A stretch of DNA of 64,000 nucleotides from contig CM031878.1 of assembly GCA_018697195.1 (NCBI GenBank), positions 8,385,786-8,449,785 of the forward strand, written 5' to 3'. The DNA comes from Certhia americana. Its lineage: Eukaryota > Chordata > Aves > Passeriformes > Certhiidae. The notes under the pieces were generated by a model. That model ran no database searches. It was not told where the DNA came from and was given only the letters and a program-made list of their open reading frames with translations. Shown here in pieces: positions 12,887 to 24,975 of the stretch (its first letter is position 1; each line of letters begins with the position of its first letter). Position numbers and translations under genes: made by a program.

Positions 12887-15800
12887 TTTTTGTGCTGAGC
12901 CCTGTGTTAAAATGCCCCTTGTTTAAAAGGCAGGGGAGCCCTGAGAGGATGCTGTGAACTTAGTGGACTGGGATCTACACGTAGCTCCAGCAGAACTGGG
13001 AGCAAACCTTTTCTCTGGTTTTTGCCATGTCTCTCATCACTAAGAGAGACATAAAATCCTCTCATGGAGCAGATATTAACGAATGCCACGATCCAGCTGG
13101 ATAAAGGGGCTGCTCTGCTGTCCCTGCATTGTGTGATTGGTGATCTGCAGTACAGAGCACTGGCATGAGCAGAGGACTACTTCTTTCCTTCCTTTCACCT
13201 TCACAGGTAAATCTATCACTGCCTCACCCACTGTGAGTACCACTTCAGCATCAGGCTGAAGGATGAGATGGCCTGAGGCCCAGTTTCCAGCTGCCTCTGG
13301 ACTGGTCCCAACTTCCCTGGCAGACACTTCAGAGGAAGAGCTGCAGAGCCTGGGCAGCCATGCATCTGAAGCTAGGTCTTCCCCATATAATCTCTCCCAG
13401 CCAAATCACACCTGAGCTCTGGGGTTTAGCCTGCCCTGCTGTAGGCACAGCCCTGGTGAGGGCTCCCTTCCAGGTGAGAGCACGCCGTGCAGGTGAGGCA
13501 AGCACTGCTGGATTCTAGGCAGGCACACAAGCATCCATGGACCGGGCAGGAAGCCCACAGTCATCTCAGGCTGCTCCAGGCTGGTTATCTCTGAGCAGGT
13601 AGTATTTCTTGCCAGTGGCAATACAAAAACTGCTGGTCCTCCTGAAACACATCCTCTGAGCCTCACACACCAAAGCCAGGCTACAAAATCCTGTGAAAAT
13701 GCAGGGAAAATCCAAATGCTTCTAATAGAGAATATGATTACATCTGCCACAAGCTCTGGGTAAAGTCTCAGCTGGGCTCAGGTGAAGGACAGCAGGGACC
13801 TGCAGATGGAAAATGCTCCCAATTCAATCCTGCTGGCATGCAGAAGGACAAGTGTGGCAAACAGCACAGACTGCAAGTTCCCAAGAGTTTAGAACACACC
13901 ACCCTTGAGCTCAGGACAACTGTGTGCAGGGTTCAACAGTCTTAGCAGTACTGGTTCCACACATCCAGGTTCCGTTTGCCATGCTGACAGTCGGGTGGGA
14001 TGCAGGAACACACAAAAAACCTTGGCTGTGGGAGAACCTCACCTGGGTGGCATCTACTTTACTGAGTTACCCCTGTGAGCCAAGGGGAGAAGAGCACAGA
14101 GTTCCCTGTTTCTTCACACAGCCCTGATGAGGGAAGGAAAATCAGTGATGTTTGAGAGTTGCTAACCTCAGTGTAGGGCTGAAGCACATGGAGAAGGCAG
14201 CTCTCAGCTGTCAGCCCTCGCAGTGTGGCCTTGAGGTTGTTTGTTCTGGCTGTCTTGGGTTACCTGGAAAGACAAGTCCACACACACGAGTTTAGCTGGA
14301 ACACTGGGTAGGCAGGAACTGCTCATCCAAGCCAAGTGGCCCATGCACAGAAATGGGAGACCCCAAGCACCCCACCAGCTCAAAGATCCCACCACATCTT
14401 TTACCAGTTCTGAGCCTGCCCCTCCAGCTGTTGCCCTGACTCCCTCCTGGGATCCAGCGACCTCCAGTTCCCTGCACAACTCCAGGTGCACGTACAGTTG
14501 GTTCTCCAGAGATTGCTGCTAAGGTCACATCCACAATCTCCCTTCACAGATTTCAGTGGGAAATAAAGGCCTTTCAGTGCCTTTGGCTTTGTTCTTGTCC
14601 ACCCACGCAGCTGTAGGTTTCTCCACCACACAGGCTTTGCTGTGCTCGAGTGGGTGCACTGACATATGGTTTATCTGCAAGAACAGGCGCTGGCTGTGGT
14701 CCCCACAGGCCACCTGCTAAGCCACCCCATGGAAACACAGAGGCAGGGCAGGGAGGGACAAACTCCACTGCTGGAGAGACACCCCTCCCAACAACCCAAA
14801 CAGACCAAGACAAATCCAACACTGCAGCGTTTCCCAGGCTACAGGGAAGGAGAAAACGACAATTGCTTAATAGAAATCTCCGAGAAGCCTGCCAACACCA
14901 TCACAAAGATGTTGTTTAAGTCTCCTCCCCAGCCTGCCAGTGCTCTAATTGCAGACCACTGGAGATCACACTTTGTGGGGGCTAGATCCTCGTGCACAGC
15001 AGGTCCTGAAAACCAGGATGGTACCAGCCTCCCTTGGATCAGGTCTGACTTTCCCCTGGCCACAGGAATGATGGGCAAGAGCTGCTGTGAGGCTGCCCCT
15101 ACTCCCCAGCCTGACCATCCACACAGGACCTCCCTGCAGCACCACCACAACACATCACAGCTGTGACCAGAGCTGCCATGCCAGGGAGCAGAGCACAGTG
15201 GACAGACAGGCTGCCAGTGCCCCAGGAGCACAGCCTTCACACCGTGGTGCAGGGAGGCACCATGGACACACTACTCTGCTGGGGCTTCAGCCCTTGAAAC
15301 AGTCCTGAGGGCACACAGAAAGATTGTGCTTAATGACACCTGCACTGGCATCCCAGCAGAAGTCCCACCTGGAAACTGTAACAGCTAGGCACAAGGACTA
15401 TTGTTTTGGAAAGCTTATAAGCAGAGAAGCTGCAGTAAATGCAGCATGTGTATATGTAAATATACTTATATTGAAAACACTCCACCAAGTCCCAGTCCTA
15501 GCACACTGTCTTTCAGATAAGGCTCAAAAGGCACTAAGCCTGAGCTGTGACAAGAATTGCTTTGGACATGGCTGAAGTACTGCCACCCACATACTGCAGC
15601 AGCACAGGAAGTGATGGCAATGTATCTGACAGGGATGGGTTGAAAACACTACCCAGGAAGAATGCAATTACCCCAAATGGACTGAGGCCAGGAGATCTGG
15701 ATTACCACCACAGCTCTTGCATAAAGGGCTTTGCCTCTTTGTTCACTTCCAACAACAAGAGTCTCAGGGTTGACATCAGCCCTGGCCCGGGACATGGTTT

Positions 15801-18490
15801 CGTTACTAAAAAGCACTTCCAGCTGAATCACTGACTTCCCATTTTGCAGCACACAGGACTCCTTTGAACGTTTCCCATCCAAGTATTGCTCTAATATCAT
15901 GCTGCTTAGGTGGGGGGTTGTCCAGGCCACAGGCAAGTATGACTGCAAACCACTGGCCAGTCCTGAAAAAGCTCTCTGAATCGCAGAGCATGTGAGCCCA
16001 GCTGCTCCTCATTCAGGATTCACAACCAGCTGAAGATACAGACGGAAACGGGGGGAAAACATGTTAACTGGCAGCTGGGCATTCACAGGCCAAGCAAGGG
16101 AGACTGAAAGAGACGGGCAAAGCCAAAGAGAGGATGAAGAGAGACACTTCCCTGTCAAAGAAAATAATTTTTAAAGCAGGCCTCAAACTTTGTGAGACCA
16201 AGTTCTCTGGAAGTTATATTCACCTGGCTCACTTGCTCACCAGCAAAAGCAAAATGAAATAACAAAGAAACAGAACAGAACAGAAAATAGGCCCCAGGGA
16301 GCAGAGGTGCCAGGCACTGCAGACAAATGGAAGGATCAGAAACATGGTAACATGGCATTACCAGGACACAGAGACCCACACAGCTCCCTGGAGCAAGGGG
16401 GTCCCTGGGAATTATGCAACATGGAGAGACATCAGAAAAAAGCCTCTCACAGAAGATTCTCAAGAAGTAACATGCAGCAAACTCACTAAGTAACCTGCAA
16501 CAAACCATCTGCCAGCATACAAATACCTCCTTTCAGGATTTCTCCCATGCTGCCCTTCACACCTGTCCTGTTTCAAACCTGACTCATTAATTCCTCCAGA
16601 TACCAAAGCCTCTGATAATTTGATTACAGCTCCATTGACAGCATGCTGAGGACACCACTTTTCTAACCATATGGCTTCACTTTCTCCTTTCAAGTCTGTG
16701 GTCATATACGTACCAACAACAGGTTTTCTTGTTCTGCATCAGGAAGTGTCCTGGCCCCCAGGCATGGTGCATTTCCACACAGCACACAGTGGTGCCAACT
16801 AGATCTAGCAGAGGACAAACATGGGCAGGTCCAGAGCAGTAAGAACATGTAAAAGACTTGGGAAGAGCCAAGAGCCTTTGACCTTGAAGACTCAGATCAA
16901 TAAACCATCCCCTTCAATCACCCTCAGACTCAGAGAGCAAAGTTTGGGTGTCTCTGGTCTCCGGTTCTCAGCACAGTCATGCAGAAATGTGCCAGGGCAA
17001 GCAGCCTGTAGCTGACAGCAAGGAGGAAGCCCAGGGGCAAAGATGTGCTTCTCTGCCCTCAGAGGTGCCTTGAACATCGGGAGGGAACTTCCTCCTCCTG
17101 CTCGGCATGCTCAGAGAGAGAAGAGAGCCGAGGGGTTGAGAAAGCTCAGCACCAGCTGAGGGAGGGTGTAGGGGCTGTGACCTTCATCCAATTTGGACTA
17201 AGCCAACAGGAGTTCAAGAGCAGCCTTACCAATAAAATTTAAATTATCTATAATTCCCTAAAGGCCACTACTGGAGAGGGCAGACATGAACAACAGAGCA
17301 TGGAGAGCTGCTCTGCACAACTTGCTGCAAAAACAGGTACACAAGAGAGCTCCTCAGCAAACTGCTCTGAATAGTACAGTTCACACAGTGCAGAGTGACC
17401 CCAACAGCTTTCCTTCTTTCAGTGGATAAAAACCCTCTCACATGGGGAACCAAAAACAAGGCGGGCTAATGGCACAGCTGAAACAGCCCCAGCACTGCTC
17501 CAACTGTGGCTGGATCTTGATCCACAGGCCCACCAAGGAGCACAGCTGTACAGCTGTGGTGGCAGCAGGGCTCTGCTGTCCTGACCACCCCAGGCTCCAT
17601 GGGAAGGCCCCACTGGAGTCGGCAGAAATCCAGCAGGGGCTGGAGGTCAGGCGAGGGCGAGTGTTGACTCCCTGACAACAAACACGTGGCAGCAAGGTCC
17701 CTCGGAACCAACCCCCTCGGAACCCCTCAGCCCTGCCAACTCCCACCGCTGCCCTGCCCTAGTGCAGGGACTGCATGCTGGGACATGCAGAGTCCCCATC
17801 AGGGCCCCGCCACTCTCACGCCAAGACCCACACCATGGGAATTGCTGCGGTGAAACAAGGCGGTGACGAGGCTTTACAGGATGACTTCATTCTCCTGGTC
17901 CTCAACCTAAAGCCCAGCCCTGCCAAAAGTAACTCCAGCACTATCACACTGGGAATTTTCTTCTGTGTCACCTGCTGGACCTTGTTCACCTCCTTATGTT
18001 ACCAAGCTTGCCAGGACACTGCTTCGTGTCAGGGTTCAAGCCTGCTACACTCTCCGCAATTTCCCAACTTCTCTTTGCCGATGCCAACAGACACAATTCA
18101 GGGAGAGGGCAGGTCTGTAAGCAGATCGCTTCTTGTCTAATGTTTTTTAAAAAGGCAACGAGTGGAAATTACTTTTTAAAATTTAAATTCAGAGTACAAC
18201 ATTCCTCCACCATACACTTTGCACAGCAGCTGCAAATTCCACGCTCCCTCTTTCAAAGAAAAATAATAAAAGGAGTGTGGAAACCCCGAAGGCAAGTGTC
18301 AGCCCTTCGCACCGATGGATCATGTTCGCGGGTGGGTTGTGAGCAAGCCCACCTCCCCAGCACCCACCACGCAGCCATTCCCTCTGCCTTCCCCCAACAG
18401 GCCACATTTCCAAACATGACACCCGGGCTGCCCAGCACACGCCGCCTGCGTGTTTTCTTCACAAAACCCACAAAACGCTGGGAAACCTCG
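12887..18490. other. Gene-free DNA left of CpG island 1
   Basis: No recognisable exon, RNA gene or transposon. Composition is near 50% GC, with locally A/C-rich stretches on the + strand (for example 14,761-14,820). If the CpG island at 18.5-20 kb drives a minus-strand gene, this would be its first intron. I could not find a downstream exon to support that. Confidence 0.5.
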
Positions 18491-18732
18491 CTAGGTCGGC
18501 AGCTGCTGATTTCGGGTGGGTGACTGTCCCCGCTGGGCCCTTCCGCCCGCGGCTGGCTGTCACCAGAGGGCGGCGGATGCCGGGTTCACATCCGCCCCGG
18601 CGCCCACCCCACGGCCTGGGAAGGGACCCCCGGGGCAGGTGCCACCCCTCCCGGGGGGACCCGGCCCCACCGCCGCGGGCCGGCACGGAGGACAACCCAC
18701 CACGTCCCAGCTGGGTTGGAGATGATGCCCGC

Positions 18733-18765
18733 GGGAGGAGGAGGAAGAAGAAGAGGAGGAGGAGG
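18733..18765 (+). repeat. 33-nt pure purine tract (GGA/GAA triplets)
   Basis: An uninterrupted G/A run made of GGA, GAA and AGG triplets inside the CpG island. Mirror-like purine tracts can form triplex DNA. Nothing here shows that this one does. Confidence 0.85.
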
Positions 18766-19233
18766 CCCCACCGTGCGGACAGAGCCGCGGACAGGCTGTC
18801 CCTGCCCATGTCACAGCGCGGAGGACGTGGCCCTGGTGGGCGAGACCAGGGGCAGCGCAGCCTCCCTGAGCTGACGGGGAATTGGACGCCAGGATCGGGG
18901 ACACCCCGAAGCATAGCCTGCACCCCGCTTCAGTCCCTCCCGCCTCCCCCCCACACCTGTCCCTGCAGGACACAGCCCTCCCGAAGCCTCAGCTCCCCCG
19001 AGCACCCCACACAAAGTCGCTCTGCGGTCACACCACCTCCTGCCCCCACCCCCACCCCGGTACCTCCTGCCACAGCCTCCGCCGGTGCCAGGCCCCTTGC
19101 CGGCCCAAGTGGCTCGGCTACAGCTCCGCACCCCGGCCACAATGCCCCAAACTCGCAGACCACCATCCTGGTCATGATCTCCCCAGCTCAGAGACCCTTA
19201 TCTCGATCACACTGCCCTCCCCTCCCCCCCCCC

Positions 19234-19333
19234 NNNNNNNNNNNNNNNNNNNNNNNNNNNNNNNNNNNNNNNNNNNNNNNNNNNNNNNNNNNNNNNNNNN
19301 NNNNNNNNNNNNNNNNNNNNNNNNNNNNNNNNN
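19234..19333. other. Assembly gap, 100 N
   Basis: Exactly 100 N, a common placeholder size, so the true gap length is unknown. The left edge ends in a run of C and the right edge begins with a run of C. The missing sequence is therefore probably C-rich on this strand and hard to sequence. Any frame drawn through it is meaningless. Confidence 0.98.
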
Positions 19334-19699
19334 CCCCCCCCGCTCATAGTCCCCCATTCCGTTTACGGCCTCCCCCATACTACCCGATTACGGCCCCTCC
19401 TGGTCGCGCCTCCCCCAGCTCCCGCTCGCCCCTGCGGTCTGGGCCCCCGGTCCCAACGGCCCCCCCGAACCTTCTGGAACCGGGGGATGGCGGAGGAGAT
19501 GGGAAGCACGAACCCCCTCGCACGCCGCAGGGGCGGTCCGTCCCCGCCGGAGCCCGGTCATGCCCCGCGCCCCCCGGCCCTGCTCGCCGCGGCCCCGCCG
19601 GACCCACCAGCGCCCCCTCCGCCGCTGCCGCCGCGGCCCCGACTGTGCGCGGCTCCTGCGCTCCTTCCGGGTGCCGCTGGGGACACGCCCCCCGCGCCC

Positions 19700-19920
19700 G
19701 CCTCCCGCGCGCTGATTGGTGTTCTGGACGGGGCAGGGCGCAGGGCGGGGCGAGCCGCGGGACGGCGCGGCCAATGGGCGGCGAAGCAGCACGCCGGGGC
19801 TCCGCCCACAGCCCGCCCCCTCCACGTGCGGGAGTGTGATGACAGCGGGGAAGGGGCGGGCCCAGGCGCAGTGGCTTCTCATTGGTCAGCGGTGGCGGTG
19901 GGGGCGGGGCCTAGGGCCGT
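19700..19920. promoter_or_regulatory. TATA-less CCAAT/GC-box promoter, possibly bidirectional
   Basis: A CCAAT box lies at 19,771-19,775, directly followed by a GC box (GGGCGG). Inverted CCAAT (ATTGG) boxes lie at 19,715-19,719 and 19,881-19,885. GC boxes occur near 19,744, 19,812, 19,853 and 19,901. A CACGTG E-box is at 19,823-19,828. No TATA box was seen. NF-Y and Sp1 sites in both orientations in a CpG island are typical of housekeeping and divergent promoters. The direction of transcription and the gene are not determined. Confidence 0.65.
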
Positions 19921-19986
19921 GTGGGGAGGGATTGCCGCCCCCCGAGCTCGCAGGCTGAGGGGGGACCTCGGCCCGTGGCGGGGCTG

Positions 19987-20618
19987 GGACACGGCCCCAC
20001 GGGAACGGCGTGTGCCACCCACGGGAACGGCGTGTGCCACCCACGGGAATGGCGTGTGCCACCCACGGGAACGGCGTGTCCCACCCACGGGAACGGCCCC
20101 ACGGGAACGGCGTGTGCCACCCACGGGAACGGCGTGTCCCACCCACGGGAACGGCGTGTCCCACCCACGGGAACGGCGTGTCCCACCCACGGGAACGGCC
20201 CCACGGCCACGGCGTGTGCCACCCACGGGAACGGCGTGTGCCACCCACGGCCACGGCCTCACGGCCACGGCGTGTGTCACCCACGGGAACGGCGTGTGCC
20301 ACCCACGGCCACGGCCCCACGGCCACGGCGTGTCCCACCCATGGGCATGGCCCCACAGGCACAGCTCCATGGGTACGGCATGTCCTACTCACGGGCACGG
20401 CGTGTCCCACCCCACGGCCACGGCCCCACGGCCACAGTGTGTCCCACCCATGGGCACGGTGTGTCCCACCCATGGGCATGGCCCCACAGGCACGGCCCCA
20501 CGGCCACAGTGTGTCCCACCCATGGGCACGGCATGCCCCACCCATGGGCATGGCCCCACAGGCACGGCCCCACGGCCACGGTGTGTCCCACCCACGGGCA
20601 CGGCGTGTCCCACCCCAC
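19987..20618 (+). repeat. CpG-rich minisatellite, 22-bp and 14-bp units in higher-order blocks
   Basis: The 22-bp unit begins GGGAACGGCGTG and ends CCACCCAC. A 14-bp unit, GGGAACGGCCCCAC, equals the 22-mer minus eight internal bases. By hand the array parses into two 102-bp blocks (four 22-mers plus one 14-mer; 20,001-20,102 and 20,103-20,204). Two 58-bp blocks follow (22+22+14; 20,205-20,262 and 20,263-20,320), then a mixed segment (20,321-20,429). Two 72-bp blocks come next (22+22+14+14; 20,430-20,501 and 20,502-20,573), then a partial copy to 20,618. The repeat contains no stop codon in most phases on either strand, so long spurious frames cover it. It lies directly after the promoter-like part of CpG island 1. 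Confidence 0.95.
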
Positions 20619-23600
20619 GGGAAGCCATCTCATCCTTAACGCTGTCCCACCCCGTAGCTGTCCCCAGCTCCACGGCGTGTCCCACCCCCCGCACACACCC
20701 ACAGTCACCTTTCGCCCAACCCCACGTGTGACACGCGTGCCAGCCCCAGAGACAGCCCTCCCTGGCCCCATGGGTATGGCCTCCCCCCGGTGAGACCCCT
20801 GCAGTGTCCCTTGCCTCATGTCCTGAGTGGGGTCACCCTGGTGTTCCCCACTTCCCAGGTGGTGCCGGTGTCTGCCACCCTGCCTGGCTGGGAGCTCGTG
20901 GTGCCAGCCTGTGCCGGAGCCCACCGCTGGTGCCTGACCCAAGGGGGCAGCTGCCCCCCGGGATATGGCTGCTTAGAGATTCCAAAACACCCAGCAATCA
21001 TGGGGACACCTGGGCACTGCCACCCGCCTGTGGGGACACCAGCAGGACCCACTGCCGCGAGAGGAAGCAGCCCACAGCTCACCAGCCTGACCACAGGCCA
21101 TTCAGGTCAGGGAAGAGATGCCTTGACTTCATCAGTTTTGGGTGAAGCTCGGTGAAGATCTGTTCCCCAACTAACTCACCTCACTCCTCAGAGAGCTGCG
21201 GCAGCAACACCACTCTAAAAATAGTGGGGACCAGTATCGTCAAATGATAAATATAACCAAGATCTTGTCTTCTGACTGTGTTAGCACGCAGTGAGCTGGA
21301 TGGTAACCCCCAGTGCACCGGCTGCCGAGTCCCAACACTCCCCTTGCCTTGCTGCTGATCCTGGGACATTATTTTCGGCGGTGCTGTCACGGATGAAGCT
21401 GTGCTGGTGCTGTCTGGGAATAGCTGTGAGCAGGACAGACGGTCCTCTGACAGCCGTGCCCTGCACGTGCCTCTCTGCAGGGACACATGGCAGCTCAGTG
21501 TCCTGTGGACAGCTATGTGGCCATGGAGAAGATGCCAACACAGGACCTCATCTTCTCTGGGGGCCTCAGATTGCTGCTCTAGGAGATTTCTTGCTAAATA
21601 GCCCCTGTCTGTCCCCAGATTCAAGTTGTGGGCCACTAAAGAATATTTAATCTATGGAACATTTTAATTTCTGAGTGTAATGACAGGAACACGTGATCCT
21701 GGTACCTTAGGAGACGCTGACTCAAACTTTATGTGTGCAGGTGCTGGTGTCAGGAAGAGCCCAGGAAGCTCAGTTCCCCCACATGTCTGCTTCTCCTTCA
21801 CAGTGCAGGTTTCCTACAGAATTCCAGGGCAAAATTTAGCTTTTCTGCCTTTTGACCCTGCATGTCATCTCTGCTGAGCTGGCAAGAAGCTCTGGAGTCC
21901 AACCAGGAAGGCAGCAGAGGCCATGGAAACCTGTGATGGGTTGAAAAAGGCTCAGTCCTCATCACACAGCTGCTTCCACAGACTTTATTTTCCAGTGTGA
22001 ACTGGCTGAAATGAGTTCACAGTTAAAAAATGGTTAATGAACCTTTATTGGCCTGAACAGGAACTCAACTGGAACAACTTCAGTCAAAGCTGAACCCACC
22101 GTGGAGCTGAATCAAAAAAATTTGCTGGTTCAGCTCCTTGGCTGGGGGGGAAATATGGGCTCCTTTGTCCTTGACAAGAATAATACATTTCTGTTTATTG
22201 TGTGGGCAGTGAAGGATTAATAATATCCCAAGTTATTTACCTCCTGCTTTAGAGTGCTGAGGGTTTGTGAGTGATGTCCCTGATGAGCACACTGTCCCTT
22301 AGCAACCTCCCCTGATTTTTGAAACAGGTTCTCGCTCCAGAAGCAGAATTAAGGAGCAGGACATAGAAATTGCTTTTAGCAGTCTGATGGGGTGAAGCTG
22401 CTCCCAATATTCTTCCCATGGGACAGAACCTCAACCATGGCCATTTGATGGACACAGTAACATAAGCTGTGATGGTTCAGAGAGCATCTGGAAAAACTTC
22501 CAGAGGCTTGGGAGGGTTGGGGATGAGGTGGACTTACTGCACAAGCTGTACTACTTCTTTGCAGAAGGAGTCCACCCTAGGCCGTGCCAGGAGTAGGCTT
22601 CATCTATTCCTTACACACCCTGGGGCTTGAAAAGAGCTTTACAAGGGTTGATAAAGGCAAACGAGGGGTTTAAGCACATTAGGCATGGCCCTGCATCATG
22701 GTTGGCCACTTTCCAGAGACTCGCCTGCCAGGAGGGCCAGGAGAAGGGTGTTTCCCCAGGAAGATGAGGTGTTCCAAGCAGCACATGGTGGAATGACGTC
22801 CTTCCGTCCTGAGCCTTTCTGCCTGCAGGGCTTCCCTTTGAAGGGTGCCCTGGTGAGGTGACTGACTGGTGGTGAGTTCATCTGTGGGTTAGCTCATTCC
22901 TGGAGCTGCCAGCGCTGCCCCAACCTGCCGGTGACAGGCTGGGGCTGTTCAGCCTGTTTGCCAGGCTGCTCCCACCGGAAAGGCCGTCAGGTGCCAAGCT
23001 CCAGGATGCTGAGGAGCTGACACAAGCAAGGCTTCTGCCCCAGTTTTAATTTAATTTAATGGTTTTCATCATGGAAGAGTGACATCCCCATGCACACACT
23101 CGTTTTGTTGGTGTGGGCAGGTTTTGCAATCACAAAAGCACCTTTGAGAAGTACATGGATCATCTCCCAGAGCTGATGGGGCAGGATGTGCCTCCACAGG
23201 GGGATGATGCTACCCCTGCACCACCTGTACGCTCCCCATGCCAGCAGGCTGTGCCATGCTATGCACACCTGATCCAAGTCCATAGGTAGGTAAAGCAATA
23301 AAGGACCCATGTGCAGAAGTGAGCCTGGAAAGACCTGGAGCCCCGCCAGGGAGAGATTGTAGGGAATTTTCAAAGGACCTTGGAGGAAGCTGGTGGAAAT
23401 CAGCTGTCACATTGCTTGGGGGCCCTAGCAAGTGGTGCCAGGTTGGGTGGGGTGTGGAGCAGCGGCAGGGCTGGACCAGGCACCGTGTGGTGACTCATGG
23501 CCTCATCCCAGCTGGCAGAGGAGATGGAGAAAGCCTAAGGGGCAGGTGTACTAGAGAAGCATTGGGTGTCACTTCCATTCTTAATGGTGTGTTGCCACAA

Positions 23601-24926
23601 AAAAGCTTGGGTTTTTGTATCTCCCACAGCCCCAGTCCTAGGCATGCAGCACAGACTCTGTCTCCTGCAGTGTTACCTCAAGGGGTTTTCATGCTTCTTG
23701 TCCTCCCTGTGTTTCACAACTAGAGGAGACAGAGGCCAAAACCTTTCCCTCTGTTCCTGAGACTGTCACAAGGTGAGGATGCACTGTAGTGCCCCATGGT
23801 CCTGTGCTGGAGCCAGGGAATGTTCCCGGGGGAGTGTGAACCAGGGCTGCAGGACCTTTCCCCCACCAGAACCTGTTTCCATGATGTGCTTGGTTTACCT
23901 GTTTGACTGAAATGGCTGTAAGATTTGAGATAGAAATCAAACTTGGAGAGTTTCCTGCTGGGGGAGCCCTACGGCTCTCAGGGGTAGGGGTGGAATTCTC
24001 TTTTGGCTCTGTGGGAATCCTTTCTGTAGAGCTTCAAGCAAGGCTTGGGATCACAACAAAGCTGAAGTCAATGCAGCACACTGACTGAGTCCCTGTGCCC
24101 ACCCAAGCCTCATCCCAAACTGGGCGTGTCTGATGGAATTCAGAGTCCTGATGGGAAAGGGAGAAGTGACAGCACTACCTAAGCACGGATCTGATACCAC
24201 TTTAACAAGCACTGGGGTGGTAGGGCCAGGCAGGGCTGTTCTTTTCCTCCTATACCCACACCACACTCATAGTTCCAGTGTTGCCTCTCCCATCACCTGT
24301 TTCCCAGCACCTTTGCAGAGGAGGGCAGCATTGGGACCTAGGGACCATAGTGGGCCTCAGGGGCCAAGAAACAAAGGCTGGATGATCTGGAGGCTGACGT
24401 AGGTCATTAACCCAGTGCTACAGCCACCAGATTTCACTGGTTCTTTGTGTCTGAGACACACATGGGACTTCCCAGAATAAAACAGGGGTCTTGGTTATGT
24501 GCAAAACTCAAGAGATCTGCCCTGGAGCTACTGGCAGACGGTGTTCTGAGGGATGAGGGCTGTTGGCTGCAGCTTGGCAGGCTGAGGATGCTTAGCAAGA
24601 ATTTCTGTGCAGTCCAGAGAAGGAATCTCCAGAGCTGGGGATGTGAAGTACATAAGCCATAGCAAATATAATGTTGTGTTAGTTACACCCTGCTCTGAGC
24701 AGGAGGTCAAACTGTGAATGTCCTTGCCTGTCCCTGCCACCTTATATCTAGGGGTGACTCTACACCTAGGGATTGCATGTGCCTGTTCAGCACTAGGGAA
24801 ATAATACCTGCTCTCTTTTCACTGTTGGAAATGTAGAGCTCCAACTGCTGCCACTTCATCCCTCGGGGTCACTCATTGTCCTGGACAGTTTGACTTCACT
24901 TAATGGTCCTCTACTCTGACCTGCAG

Positions 24927-24975
24927 CTGGGGAGTTGAAGGACAGGCTGCCTGTCCTGGGGAGTTGAAGGACAGG
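24927..24975 (+). repeat. Two-copy tandem duplication, 29-bp period
   Basis: A 20-base motif beginning CTGGGGAGTTGAAGG occurs at 24,927-24,946 and identically at 24,956-24,975. Local slippage or duplication is the simplest explanation. Confidence 0.85.

Larger units (their letters stand above)
18500..19980. promoter_or_regulatory. CpG island 1 (interrupted by assembly gap)
   Basis: Strongly GC- and CpG-rich DNA across about 1.5 kb, contrasting with both flanks. CpG islands of this size normally mark vertebrate promoters. Long stop-poor frames cross the island in several frames on both strands and have low-complexity Pro/Arg/Ala/Gly-rich translations, which is what high GC produces; I do not call them genes. 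The gene it serves is not identified. On synteny grounds a minus-strand neighbour of UNC13B such as ATOSB (FAM214B) is possible, but no coding sequence here shows it. Confidence 0.8.

Noticed and set aside
18520..19839. Open frame of 439 codons across the CpG island
   Set aside because: It runs through the 100-N gap, is rich in Pro/Arg/Ala as any GC-rich frame would be, and overlaps other open frames on both strands. No known domain is visible.
19487..20731. Open frame of 414 codons with His-Pro-Thr repeats
   Set aside because: Most of it is the 22-bp minisatellite, which is open in all phases. The frame is a by-product of the repeat.
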